A stretch of 32,939 bases of DNA from an uncultured Bacteroidota bacterium (GTDB lineage: Bacteria > Bacteroidota > Bacteroidia > Flavobacteriales > Flavobacteriaceae). How positions within the stretch are numbered: position 1 is the first letter of the stretch; each line of letters starts with the position of its first letter. The position numbers and the translations under genes were made by a program. A model generated the notes under the pieces. The model was not told the origin of the DNA. It ran no database searches and was given only the letters and a program-made list of their open reading frames with translations. The stretch covers positions 1-32,939 of the forward strand of contig CACORF010000007.1 of the NCBI GenBank assembly GCA_902629505.1, written 5' to 3'. Positions 1 to 9,239 of this stretch are shown piece after piece.

Positions 1-1236
1 TATATACTAAACAAAGAATACAGTGAAAATGAGAATTTCTATGGCAAGGCATATCTTGGTGGAGATATTAAAATAAGTGGACCAACTAATCAAGTATCAA
101 TTAATATTAATGGAGTAACTAGAGATGGAACAAACATTACTATTCCTCAGTCCAGTAATTATTCTGTTGATGATTTTTCCTTTATTACTTTCTCAGATTT
201 AAATTCTTACTCTAAGGAGGCCCAAGAGAATGATAATACATTTAATAAAATTAATAAGACACTCGATTTGAATATGAACTTAGAAATTAATAATAGTGCT
301 GAAGTTGAGATTACAATTGATCAAGAGACTGGCAGTTATATTAGTGGAAAAGGTGATGGCGACCTTTTAATGGAGATTGATTCAGATGGTAAATTTAATA
401 TATATGGAGACTTTGTTGCTAGTGAGGGTATATACAATTTTAGAAATTTAGCTTTAATCGATAAAAAATTTCAATTAAAAAAGGGAGGAACAATTATCTG
501 GGATGGTGATCCTCTAGCTGCTCAAATGAATATTCAGGCAAAATATGAGGTTCCCGGTGGTGCAAATCCTGCTTTGCTTTTAGATAACCCTAATTTTAAC
601 AAAAAAATACCAACAGACGTTGATATAAAGTTAACTGGTGAGCTTACTAAACCCGACAGTCCAGATTTTGAGATTTTTTTTCCAAATACAAGTAGTACTG
701 TTACTTCTGAGATAAATTATAAATTAAATGATCCTGAAGTAAGACAACTTCAGGCTATCTCTCTTTTGACTCAAGGAATTTTTATTAATGAGGTCAGTGT
801 ATCTATAGAAGGAGTAACTAATAATATTTATGAGAAAGTTTCAGAGGTTTTTAGTGATATTCTGGGGGGGAATCAGGGCCCTTTAGAAGTTGGATTAAAT
901 TATCTGCAGGGTGATAAAAGTGAAATACTAGACATAAAAACTGAGGATAGATTTGGTGTAACATTGTCTACAAAAATTAGTGATAAAATTTTATTTAATG
1001 GTAAGATTGGTGTTCCAATAGGTGGTATAGAGGAGACTCTTATAATAGGAGATGTTCAAATAGATTTTATTTTGAATGAAGATGGAACATTAAGAGCTAA
1101 AGTTTTCAATAGAGAAAATGAATTTAGATACATTGGAGATGAATTAGGGTATACCCAAGGAATAGGTTTATCTTATCAAGTAGACTTCCAGACATTTAGA
1201 AGTTTATTGTCAAAAATTATTGCTAATAATAATTAA
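1..1236 (+). CDS. tamB: TamB-like translocation/assembly module protein, C-terminal part (5' truncated by window)
   Basis: The frame is open from base 1, so the gene starts upstream of the window; 411 residues are visible. The Met codon at 268 is internal and not a start. The C-terminal region has the repetitive beta-strand pattern of the TamB/DUF490 domain, including the stretch around bases 409-530 (FVASEGIYNFRNLALI and a following KKGGTIIWDGDP), which is characteristic of the family. It ends in a predicted beta-rich segment. TamB family proteins are anchored in the inner membrane and span the periplasm as a hydrophobic groove that supports phospholipid or outer-membrane-protein delivery. 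The N-terminal anchor cannot be seen here. The next gene (pfkA) follows after 60 bases and is unrelated in function, so it is probably a separate transcription unit. Confidence 0.85.
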   Translation, partial: YILNKEYSENENFYGKAYLGGDIKISGPTNQVSININGVTRDGTNITIPQSSNYSVDDFSFITFSDLNSYSKEAQENDNTFNKINKTLDLNMNLEINNSAEVEITIDQETGSYISGKGDGDLLMEIDSDGKFNIYGDFVASEGIYNFRNLALIDKKFQLKKGGTIIWDGDPLAAQMNIQAKYEVPGGANPALLLDNPNFNKKIPTDVDIKLTGELTKPDSPDFEIFFPNTSSTVTSEINYKLNDPEVRQLQAISLLTQGIFINEVSVSIEGVTNNIYEKVSEVFSDILGGNQGPLEVGLNYLQGDKSEILDIKTEDRFGVTLSTKISDKILFNGKIGVPIGGIEETLIIGDVQIDFILNEDGTLRAKVFNRENEFRYIGDELGYTQGIGLSYQVDFQTFRSLLSKIIANNN

Positions 1237-1252
1237 CAATTTATACTTATTC

Positions 1253-1278
1253 TTTAATATCCTAGATTTTTATATTTA
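1253..1278 (+). promoter_or_regulatory. possible promoter for pfkA-gapA-kinase operon
   Basis: The 60-base gap between tamB and pfkA contains TATATTTA at 1271-1278, which matches the Bacteroidota -7 consensus TAnnTTTG in seven of eight positions. The box ends 18 bases before the pfkA ATG, so the leader would be short. A convincing TTTG -33 box is not visible; only TTTA at 1253-1256 lies upstream, at a short spacing. Weak call resting on one box. Confidence 0.25.
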
Positions 1279-1296
1279 AATTAGTGCAACTAAAAA

Positions 1297-2283
1297 ATGG
1301 CTTATAAACTCAAAAAAATAGGCGTTCTAACATCAGGAGGTGACGCCCCTGGAATGAATGCTGCTGTAAGAGCAGTTGTAAGATCAGCTGTATATAATAA
1401 TATTGAATGTTTCGGTATCTACAAAGGTTATGAGGGATTAATCATTGATGATTTGGTAAAGCTTAATGCTCGTGGAGTAAATAATATAGTTAATAAAGGA
1501 GGAACAATTCTAAAATCAGCCAGATGCGTAGAATTTAGATCAAAAGAGGGTAGAACAAAAGCTAAGGCTACATTAGATAAATATGAAATTGATTCACTTG
1601 TTGTAATAGGAGGAAATGGCTCATTAACAGGTGCAATGCTATTAGAGGAGGAACATGGGATAAAAACAATTGGTATACCAGGAACAATTGATAATGATTT
1701 AGTTGGTACAAGGTGTACATTAGGATATGATACAGCATTGAATACTGCCGTAAGTGCAATAGATAAAATCAGAGATACTGCAAGCTCACACAATAGACTA
1801 TTTTTTATTGAGGTTATGGGTAAAGGATCAGGCCATATTGCTCTTAATGCTGGTATTGGCGCTGGTGCAGAAGAAGTATTAATACCTGAGCAAGGAATGG
1901 GTTTAGATAGATTATTAGATTCTCTAAAGAAGAGTGAAAAATCAGGTAAATCCTCAAGTATAATTGTTGTATCAGAGGGAGATAAAATAGGAGATAATGT
2001 TTTTAAATTTTCTTCTCATATAGAAAAAAATCTACCTCATTATGAAATCAGAGTTTCAATACTGGGTCATATTCAAAGAGGGGGGTCACCTACCTGCTTT
2101 GATAGAGTTCTAGCCTCAAGAATGGGAGTACATGCTGTTGATTGTCTTATGTCTGGTCAAAGCAATGTCATGGTTGGAATAATAGATGATAAAATGGTCA
2201 CAGTTCCTATCGATAAGGCCATTAAAGGTGGTCAAAAATTACATGAGGACTTAGTAAGAGTTTGTGATATAATTTCAATTTAA
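1297..2283 (+). CDS. pfkA: ATP-dependent 6-phosphofructokinase
   Basis: Phosphorylates fructose 6-phosphate to fructose 1,6-bisphosphate in glycolysis, in the cytoplasm. The 328-residue length is normal for bacterial PfkA. Visible motifs: the ATP-binding GGDAPGMN at residues 14-21; GGNGS at 105-109; PGTIDND at 128-134 with the catalytic base Asp132 (equivalent to E. coli Asp127); a GKGSGH segment near 175-180; and GHIQRGGSP in the C-terminal half. The Gly after residue 107 (no DD) argues for ATP rather than PPi as donor. Oddity: residue 107 is Asn (codon aat, 1615-1617) where E. coli has the Mg-ATP ligand Asp103 in GGDGS. It is followed by gapA 16 bases downstream, so the two are probably cotranscribed. 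Confidence 0.96.
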   Translation: MAYKLKKIGVLTSGGDAPGMNAAVRAVVRSAVYNNIECFGIYKGYEGLIIDDLVKLNARGVNNIVNKGGTILKSARCVEFRSKEGRTKAKATLDKYEIDSLVVIGGNGSLTGAMLLEEEHGIKTIGIPGTIDNDLVGTRCTLGYDTALNTAVSAIDKIRDTASSHNRLFFIEVMGKGSGHIALNAGIGAGAEEVLIPEQGMGLDRLLDSLKKSEKSGKSSSIIVVSEGDKIGDNVFKFSSHIEKNLPHYEIRVSILGHIQRGGSPTCFDRVLASRMGVHAVDCLMSGQSNVMVGIIDDKMVTVPIDKAIKGGQKLHEDLVRVCDIISI

Positions 2284-2296
2284 TTTAAATGAATAA

Positions 2297-3298
<1,002 letters not shown>

Positions 3299-3304
3299 CA
3301 AATA

Positions 3305-4162
3305 ATGATTCTAGTTGTTGATAGTGGTTCTACAAAAACTGATTGGATAGCCCTTGACGATAAAGGTGAAGAAATTTTTTCTACTCAAACTTTAGGTTTA
3401 AATCCTCAAATGCTCTCAAATGAGATATTAAATGAGAGAATTAAAAATAATTTTGATATTTATAAAAATAGAAAATCAGTTAATAAGCTTTTCTTTTATG
3501 GAGCTGGATGTGGAGTTGACTCAACTCAAGAGAGAATCTTAAAAATCTTTAAATCAATTTTTATTAATAGTGAATTTGATATTAAAGAAGATACATATGC
3601 AGCTGTTTATTCAGCTGTAGATATTGGAGTTCCATCGATCGTTAATATTATAGGAACTGGTTCAAACTGTTCATATTATGATGGAAAAAATGTAATTCAG
3701 AGAGTTCAATCTCTAGGTTATGTTCTTATGGATTATGCTAGTGGAAATTATTATGGTAAATATCTAATTAGAGCATATTATTTTAATAAAATGCCTGAGT
3801 ATTTAAGAGAAGAGTTTGCGAAAAATTATGATTTATCTCCAAATACTATTAAAAATAGACTGTATAGAGAAGAAAATCCAAATACATATTTAGCTGGATT
3901 TGCAAAGTTTTTAATCGATAATAAGTCTAATGAATATTTTAAAGAAATTATTTTTAAGGGATTGGAGAGGTTTATAGATTATCAAATACTCCAATATGAT
4001 GACTTTAGTAAAGTTGATATACACTATGTAGGTTCAATTGCATTTTATTTAAAAGATGAAATCACTAAAGTTGGAAAAAAATATAATTTAAGAACAGGAA
4101 GATTTATTCAAAGACCTATTACTGGTCTTGTTGACTATCATAAAAGAAATATATTAAGTTAA
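3305..4162 (+). CDS. BadF/BadG-type ATPase, probable N-acetylglucosamine (amino sugar) kinase
   Basis: Small ASKHA-fold kinase of the BcrAD/BadFG family. The first phosphate loop is DSGSTKTD at residues 6-13; the second is IGTGSNCS at 116-123, with YGAGCG at 65-70 between them. The 285-residue length matches single-domain bacterial GlcNAc kinase-like members rather than benzoyl-CoA reductase activators, which carry Fe-S cysteines that are absent here. The likely role is ATP-dependent phosphorylation of an amino sugar, perhaps GlcNAc or a muropeptide sugar, in the cytoplasm. It starts 6 bases after gapA and sits in the same operon as pfkA, which supports a role feeding sugar phosphate into glycolysis. 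The substrate is inferred, not shown by the sequence. Its stop abuts the stop of convergent ridA. Confidence 0.82.
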   Translation: MILVVDSGSTKTDWIALDDKGEEIFSTQTLGLNPQMLSNEILNERIKNNFDIYKNRKSVNKLFFYGAGCGVDSTQERILKIFKSIFINSEFDIKEDTYAAVYSAVDIGVPSIVNIIGTGSNCSYYDGKNVIQRVQSLGYVLMDYASGNYYGKYLIRAYYFNKMPEYLREEFAKNYDLSPNTIKNRLYREENPNTYLAGFAKFLIDNKSNEYFKEIIFKGLERFIDYQILQYDDFSKVDIHYVGSIAFYLKDEITKVGKKYNLRTGRFIQRPITGLVDYHKRNILS

Positions 4163-4543
4163 CTATAAAATAGCTATCATCGATATCTCAACATTTACAT
4201 TCATAGGTAATGTTTTGACAGCTATAGTCTCTCTAGCTGGTTCATCTCCTTTGATTATATATTCCCCATAAATTTCATTTACTTTTTTAAAAAGTTTCAT
4301 ATCAGAGAGAAAAATTGATGTTTTTACAACATTATTAAAATCCATATTAGCTTCCTTTAATATATGTTTTAAGTTTAACATCACTTGATTAGTTTCATCA
4401 TCAATGGAATCATTATTTAGTTTCATTGAATTAGGATCAAGTGCAATTTGTCCTGATATAAATAGCATATTATCTTTAAGAATAGCCTGATTATATGGTC
4501 CAATAGGTGCTGGTGATTTAGATGTATTTATTATTTTTTTCAT
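4163..4543 (-). CDS. ridA: RidA family reactive intermediate/imine deaminase
   Basis: Hydrolyses reactive 2-aminoacrylate/enamine intermediates released by PLP enzymes, protecting cytoplasmic enzymes. The 126-residue length is typical of the YjgF/YER057c/UK114 fold. Motifs: PIGPYNQA at residues 13-20, ISGQI at 29-33, and EPARETIAV at 101-109, in which Arg104 matches the substrate carboxylate-binding arginine. The C-terminal NVEISMIAIL carries Glu119 at the conserved glutamate position. The gene begins only 3 bases after the lptD stop, so it is cotranscribed with lptD, an association without an obvious functional reason. Its stop directly abuts that of the convergent kinase gene. Confidence 0.92.
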   Translation of the reverse strand: MKKIINTSKSPAPIGPYNQAILKDNMLFISGQIALDPNSMKLNNDSIDDETNQVMLNLKHILKEANMDFNNVVKTSIFLSDMKLFKKVNEIYGEYIIKGDEPARETIAVKTLPMNVNVEISMIAIL

Positions 4544-4546
4544 AAT

Positions 4547-7147
4547 CTATAATGATCTGTCTGGTTCAGATCTTTTTTCATATTTAAGGTCACTTAAAAG
4601 TCCAGATTTAATTCCAATAAAGAAGTTCCAAGAAGCCCTCTCACTGAAAGGTACCCATGAAAAGTCTAATTTCCAACTATCAAGATCTCTATCAAATCTT
4701 AATTGAGTATATGTAAACCCTTTTTGTTTAAAGTCATAACCTGAAGAAATACCAACTGTCCATTTTGGTGTTAAAGAAAGATTAGACGAAATCATTAATG
4801 AGTTAGTTGAAAAATCATTTTGACCTCTTGAGTTATTATATGTTAATGAATATGCAAGGTTTAATGACCATGGCATTTTATATATGTAGTTAGTTAGATC
4901 AATTTCCTCTTTATCTTCCTCCTCATCCTCCATATTTTGTCTTGAATCAGAAAAATTCTGTGATACACCAAATAAATCATCATTTCGACCTCCACCAGAA
5001 GTTGATTCGTTAATTTGTTCATCAGTTTGACCTCTTCTAAAAGTATTATTATTAATTTGATATTGAGTTGATACATTTGCACTTGTTAATCTCAATAGAC
5101 CTCCTCCATTTTTAGAATTAAAAACATTAATCCTTTGATTATCTTCATTTAAAGCATATGCATCAAATGTTGCTCCAGTATTTACAGTAAAACCCTTCTT
5201 TATATCAAAGCTACCACTAACTCTAATGGGAGATAAATTAAATTCTTCAGCAGCTAAATTATAACTAGTAGTAATATTTAAGTTTTTAAATATATCAATC
5301 TTTCTGAGTTCTGTTTCTGTCGAATCCTTGGGCTTAACTTTGGCTTCTATAACATTTTTAATACTTAATCCTATACTACTTGAATAATTTTTTCCAGGAG
5401 CATTATATAAGCCACCTTGAAATCGAGTGTATTCGGCTGTATTCCCATTAGCATCTATTATATATGTATCATAATACTTTTCAAAACTTGGACTGTTAGA
5501 GTAAGATATACTGGGTGAGATTGTATGTCTAATTGATTGAACTTTATTTTTAGGTTTGAAATTTACAATCCCATAAACTTTTGTTGTAATACTGGCACTG
5601 TAATTGTAAACTCCAAATCTATCAAATCCACCAATTGTATCTTTTACTGCTCCAACACCTTCATTATAATTATTATATCGAATTGTTTTTCCTGTCCATG
5701 TTTCTGTATATTGTCCACCAACACTAACGCTTAAATGTTTAAACATTTTAAAATTAGTTTGGAATGGGATATTATGTTGTACTCCAGATTTAGCATTATC
5801 AAACATTCCTTTTTTTAATAAAAGATCATCGGAAAAAATTGCTCGATTCTCTGCTTTAGATGAATACTGAATATTTATATTTTGAAAGAATCCTTTTTTT
5901 GACTTTCCTTTTCTCTCAAAAGGATAAAACCTATTGGAATTTAATGTAAGTGTAGGTAAAGTTAAATTAACTAGCTGACTTTGAGTATTTTGAGACATAT
6001 TTGCTGTCATTGAAAGTCTTACTCCTGCAGAACCAGGAAAAGATTTAGAATAAGATATAGATGAACTTAAGTTATTATTTAAAAAATTAGCAGTATTAAG
6101 TTGATTTACTGACTGCCTAAAATAATCACTACTCCCAAAGTTAACAGACGCTGAAAAAGATGAGTTCGGAGATGACTTAGGATCCTTTGTATGACTCCAT
6201 CTAACATTATATACTGTAGATTTTCCATAGCCAGGAAGTCCACGTTCACCATTTATTAAATTCTCATATCTAATTGTGAAATTTCCACTTGACTTATATC
6301 TTTTTTTATATTGAGAGGTTATGTTTAAACCATAACTTCCATTTGTGTAGTAATCTCCTAAAACTGTTAAGTCGAAAAACTCACTTAATGGTAAATAATA
6401 ACCACCGTTTTGAAGTGAATAACCCCTTTGATTACTTTCATTTATATTAGGAATTATGAATCCAGAATCTTTAGTTTCTTGAGACGGAAAATATGCAAAT
6501 GGTAGTCCGATTGGAGTGGGAACATTTTTAACAAATAAATTCGTGAATCCAGTAATAATATTTCCTCCTGGAACTAGCTTTCCTTTTCGGATTTTGAAAA
6601 AATAATCAGCCTCTTCAGTTTCATCACCAAGTAAGCTTCCTCCTGTAGTAACTTTTCCATCCTTCAAGTAATAGACTGAATCATTCTGTTTTTTTGTCAA
6701 ACTGGATAATATATTCATCCCGTTCTCTTCAGACTTAGAATTCCATATCAATGCCTTTTGATTATCAAAATTATATTTAATTGAATCTGGATTAACAACA
6801 TTTCCTCCCTGTTTAAAAGTTGGATATTGGCTAAGCTCACCTTTAGAGTCTGAAATTCTTCCTGCAGTTACAATATTTTCTTTATAATCTAATATAATAA
6901 GACCTGATGTTAGCTCAATATCGCCATATTCAATTTTAGCTTTGTTGTATAGAGTAATTTTATTATTTTTTTGATCAATTATAATTGAATCAGATGCATC
7001 GTATTTGACATTGTCTAGAAGAACAGATTTCTTTTCTTTTTCTTTAGATGATAGTGAGTCTAAAATTTTCTCATTGGTTTGAGAGTTTAAGAGGCTTAAT
7101 CCTGAAAAAAATAAAACTGTGATAAAGATTAAATATTTTTTTTTCAA
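4547..7147 (-). CDS. lptD: LptD-like outer-membrane LPS assembly protein
   Basis: 866 residues, the length expected for Bacteroidota LptD (OstA-like). A signal peptide (residues 1 to about 22) precedes a periplasmic OstA/LptA-like beta-jellyroll at about 45-220, then a large beta-barrel with alternating hydrophobic strands and many aromatic residues to the C-terminus. In E. coli the LptD/LptE pair inserts LPS into the outer leaflet. The start codon is TTG (7145-7147): the in-frame stop TAA lies at 7151-7153, leaving only ATC and TTG between, and the signal peptide requires this start. A strongly acidic patch (DEEEDKEEID) near residue 735 probably lies in a periplasmic or surface loop. ridA follows 3 bases downstream; the upstream neighbour amiC is divergent. 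Confidence 0.88.
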   Translation of the reverse strand: MKKKYLIFITVLFFSGLSLLNSQTNEKILDSLSSKEKEKKSVLLDNVKYDASDSIIIDQKNNKITLYNKAKIEYGDIELTSGLIILDYKENIVTAGRISDSKGELSQYPTFKQGGNVVNPDSIKYNFDNQKALIWNSKSEENGMNILSSLTKKQNDSVYYLKDGKVTTGGSLLGDETEEADYFFKIRKGKLVPGGNIITGFTNLFVKNVPTPIGLPFAYFPSQETKDSGFIIPNINESNQRGYSLQNGGYYLPLSEFFDLTVLGDYYTNGSYGLNITSQYKKRYKSSGNFTIRYENLINGERGLPGYGKSTVYNVRWSHTKDPKSSPNSSFSASVNFGSSDYFRQSVNQLNTANFLNNNLSSSISYSKSFPGSAGVRLSMTANMSQNTQSQLVNLTLPTLTLNSNRFYPFERKGKSKKGFFQNINIQYSSKAENRAIFSDDLLLKKGMFDNAKSGVQHNIPFQTNFKMFKHLSVSVGGQYTETWTGKTIRYNNYNEGVGAVKDTIGGFDRFGVYNYSASITTKVYGIVNFKPKNKVQSIRHTISPSISYSNSPSFEKYYDTYIIDANGNTAEYTRFQGGLYNAPGKNYSSSIGLSIKNVIEAKVKPKDSTETELRKIDIFKNLNITTSYNLAAEEFNLSPIRVSGSFDIKKGFTVNTGATFDAYALNEDNQRINVFNSKNGGGLLRLTSANVSTQYQINNNTFRRGQTDEQINESTSGGGRNDDLFGVSQNFSDSRQNMEDEEEDKEEIDLTNYIYKMPWSLNLAYSLTYNNSRGQNDFSTNSLMISSNLSLTPKWTVGISSGYDFKQKGFTYTQLRFDRDLDSWKLDFSWVPFSERASWNFFIGIKSGLLSDLKYEKRSEPDRSL

Positions 7148-7225
7148 GATTTAAAATTGAGTTATCAACAAGGTACTTAACTTATTCAAAATTAATCATA
7201 ATTTTAATTATATCTATTTATAAGT
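7148..7225. promoter_or_regulatory. divergent promoter region between lptD and the amidase
   Basis: A 78-base, very A+T-rich gap separates the divergent lptD and amidase starts and must hold promoters for both. I cannot place a confident -33/-7 pair for either direction. On the minus strand TTTTGAA and, further down, TACCTTGT resemble parts of the consensus, but their spacing is too short. Confidence 0.35.
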
Positions 7226-8260
7226 ATGAATTCAATTAGGCTCATAGCTTTAATATTTATTTCATTTTCAATTAATTACTCAATAAGCCAAACGGCTGAT
7301 TTCACTGTAGTTGTAGATGCTGGTCATGGTGGAAAAGACCCAGGAAATACTGGAAATGGATATCTTGAAAAAAAGATTGCCCTGAACATTGCGTTAAAAT
7401 TGGGTAAAGAATTAGAAAATCAAGGTATAAATGTTGTATATACTAGAAAAACAGATGTTTTTGTAAATCTTGTTGAGCGAGCAAATATTGCAAATAGATC
7501 TAATGCTCAGTTATTTCTCTCGATACATTGTGATGCACACACCTCACAGGCCTATGGAGCTGGTACATTTGTTTTAGGACTTCATGCAAACCAAAGAAAC
7601 TTTGAAGTTGCCAAAAAAGAAAATTCAGTAATTTTTTATGAGGAAGATTACATTAATAAATATGATGGATTTGATCCTAGTAATCCAGAATCAGTTATTG
7701 GGCTTACATTAATGCAAGAGGAATATTTGGACCAAAGTATAACTGCTGCTTCATATATTCAAAATAGTTTTGTTAAAAGGTTGAATAGAAAAAACAGAAA
7801 TGTAAAACAGGCTGGTTTTATTGTTCTCAAATACACCTATATGCCCAGTGTATTAGTTGAAACAGGTTTTTTAACAAATAAAAGTGAGGGCTCATACCTA
7901 AATTCAATTAAAGGTCAAACTGAAATGGCTAATGCTATATCTGAGGCAGTTGTTAATTATAGAGATGATTTTTATAGAAATTTATCTACGTCTAATGTAT
8001 TAGATAATGTTGATAGAGATATTGTCTATTATAGAGTACAAATTGCAGCTAGCAATAAACTATTGGAATTAAAACCATATAATTTTAAAGGCTTAAAAAC
8101 AGTAGACGTAGTAAAAGAGGGAAAAGTATACAAATATTTATATGGGAAACATAAAACTTTAGAGGAAGCAAATAAATCTCTAAAAACTGCAAGGGCTAGT
8201 GGTTTTAATTCATCTTTTGTAGTAACATATCAAAACAATCAAATACTCAGATTAAATTGA
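7226..8260 (+). CDS. N-acetylmuramoyl-L-alanine amidase (Amidase_3) with C-terminal SPOR-like domain
   Basis: Zinc amidase cleaving the lactyl-amide bond between N-acetylmuramic acid and L-Ala of peptidoglycan, exported to the periplasm for cell separation. Signal peptide 1 to about 21 (cleavage near SIS|QT). The Amidase_3 domain spans about 27-240, with zinc ligands His34 (VVVDAGHGG), Glu48 and His101 (SIHCDAH) and the catalytic Glu212 in VLVETGFLTNK. An insert at about 130-170 lies where AmiA/AmiC enzymes carry a regulatory helix. Residues about 268-340 (starting YYRVQIAASN) resemble a SPOR domain, which binds denuded septal glycan; Bacteroidota amidases often have this arrangement. Divergent from lptD. 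mlaD follows after 64 bases and may have its own promoter. Confidence 0.92.
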   Translation: MNSIRLIALIFISFSINYSISQTADFTVVVDAGHGGKDPGNTGNGYLEKKIALNIALKLGKELENQGINVVYTRKTDVFVNLVERANIANRSNAQLFLSIHCDAHTSQAYGAGTFVLGLHANQRNFEVAKKENSVIFYEEDYINKYDGFDPSNPESVIGLTLMQEEYLDQSITAASYIQNSFVKRLNRKNRNVKQAGFIVLKYTYMPSVLVETGFLTNKSEGSYLNSIKGQTEMANAISEAVVNYRDDFYRNLSTSNVLDNVDRDIVYYRVQIAASNKLLELKPYNFKGLKTVDVVKEGKVYKYLYGKHKTLEEANKSLKTARASGFNSSFVVTYQNNQILRLN

Positions 8261-8295
8261 GACTTAAGATAATATTTAACTAACTAAATTATTCT

Positions 8296-8303
8296 TATTT
8301 TTA
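8296..8303 (+). promoter_or_regulatory. possible -7 promoter box for mlaD operon
   Basis: TATTTTTA at 8296-8303 fits TAnnTTTG in seven of eight positions and lies 21 bases before the TTG start of mlaD, in a 64-base gap. No clear TTTG -33 box is seen. The long downstream series of abutting genes makes a promoter here plausible. Confidence 0.25.
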
Positions 8304-8324
8304 CATCAATAAACCCAAACTGCA

Positions 8325-9239
8325 TTGAGACTATCTAAAGAAATAAAATCTGCTTTTTTTGTTTTATCAACTATACTACTATTTATATTTGGATTTAATT
8401 ATTTAAAAGGATCTTCAATTCTTGATAAGCAAAAGACAATTTATGCAGTTTATGATGAAGTAGATGGTCTATTAGTTGGTGCAAATGTTATGATTAACGG
8501 TTTATCTATTGGTAATGTTACTGATTTAGACTTTCTGCCCAACTCAACAAAAATACTCGTTACTCTAAAGGTTAAAGATAAGTTGAACTTTTCTTCAAAA
8601 AGTACAGCATCAATTTATGAAACAGGAGTTCTTGGTGGTCTAGCTATCTCAATTGCACCTGTATTTGAAAAAGAATCTATAATCAGGACAGGTGATACGC
8701 TCAAGTCTAATGTTAGGCCTGGATTAACAGAGTTGATTAATAGGCAAATTGAACCTCTATCTAGACAATTACAAAGTACTATAACAAGTGTTGATTCAAT
8801 TTTTACTGGTGCGTCCAACGTTCTAAATAGACAAACTCAAGAAGAAATTAAAGAGTCAATTAACGTTTTAACATCAGCTATTAAGGCTATTAGAAATTCC
8901 TCAATAATTATTGAAAAAACTTTAAGTTCAAAGAATACTCAAATTAATAATACTATAGATAATTTTGAAAAAATTAGTTCAAATCTTTCAAATGTATCTA
9001 ATAAATTAAATTCTTTTGATCTGTCAGCTCTTCTATCAAGTCTTGAAGTTTCAGTTGATGGTATTGGTTCAATTGTAAATAAACTTGAATCAGACAGTTC
9101 AACTATTGGTAAATTAATTAATGAAGATGAAGTTTATAATAATCTTAATACATCAATAGAGAGTTTAAACATTTTAATTAATGATATAAAAACAAATCCA
9201 AAAAAATATGTTCATTTCTCAGTTTTTGGTAGAAAGTAA
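8325..9239 (+). CDS. mlaD: MlaD family (MCE domain) lipid transport protein
   Basis: Substrate-binding subunit of an MCE-type lipid ABC transporter that shuttles phospholipid between the membranes. 304 residues: one N-terminal transmembrane anchor (about 10-28), an MCE domain (about 38-118, containing GANVMINGLSIGNV and the GVLGGLAISI segment), then a long helical or coiled region rich in Ser/Asn/Ile to the C-terminus. The start codon is TTG at 8325: the preceding in-frame stop is TAA at 8310-8312 and no ATG or GTG lies between. The partner MlaE/MlaF genes are not in the window. The stop is immediately followed by the ATG of the Fe-S gene, so the two are translationally linked, although their roles look unrelated. 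Confidence 0.88.
   Translation: MRLSKEIKSAFFVLSTILLFIFGFNYLKGSSILDKQKTIYAVYDEVDGLLVGANVMINGLSIGNVTDLDFLPNSTKILVTLKVKDKLNFSSKSTASIYETGVLGGLAISIAPVFEKESIIRTGDTLKSNVRPGLTELINRQIEPLSRQLQSTITSVDSIFTGASNVLNRQTQEEIKESINVLTSAIKAIRNSSIIIEKTLSSKNTQINNTIDNFEKISSNLSNVSNKLNSFDLSALLSSLEVSVDGIGSIVNKLESDSSTIGKLINEDEVYNNLNTSIESLNILINDIKTNPKKYVHFSVFGRK

Noticed and set aside
1428-1793. Antisense open frame of 121 codons inside pfkA
   Set aside because: It lies entirely opposite a conserved gene, has no recognisable domain, and reflects codon structure of pfkA.
5537-5734. Plus-strand open frame opposite lptD
   Set aside because: Low-complexity product rich in Ile/Asn/Cys, in the shadow of the lptD barrel coding sequence.
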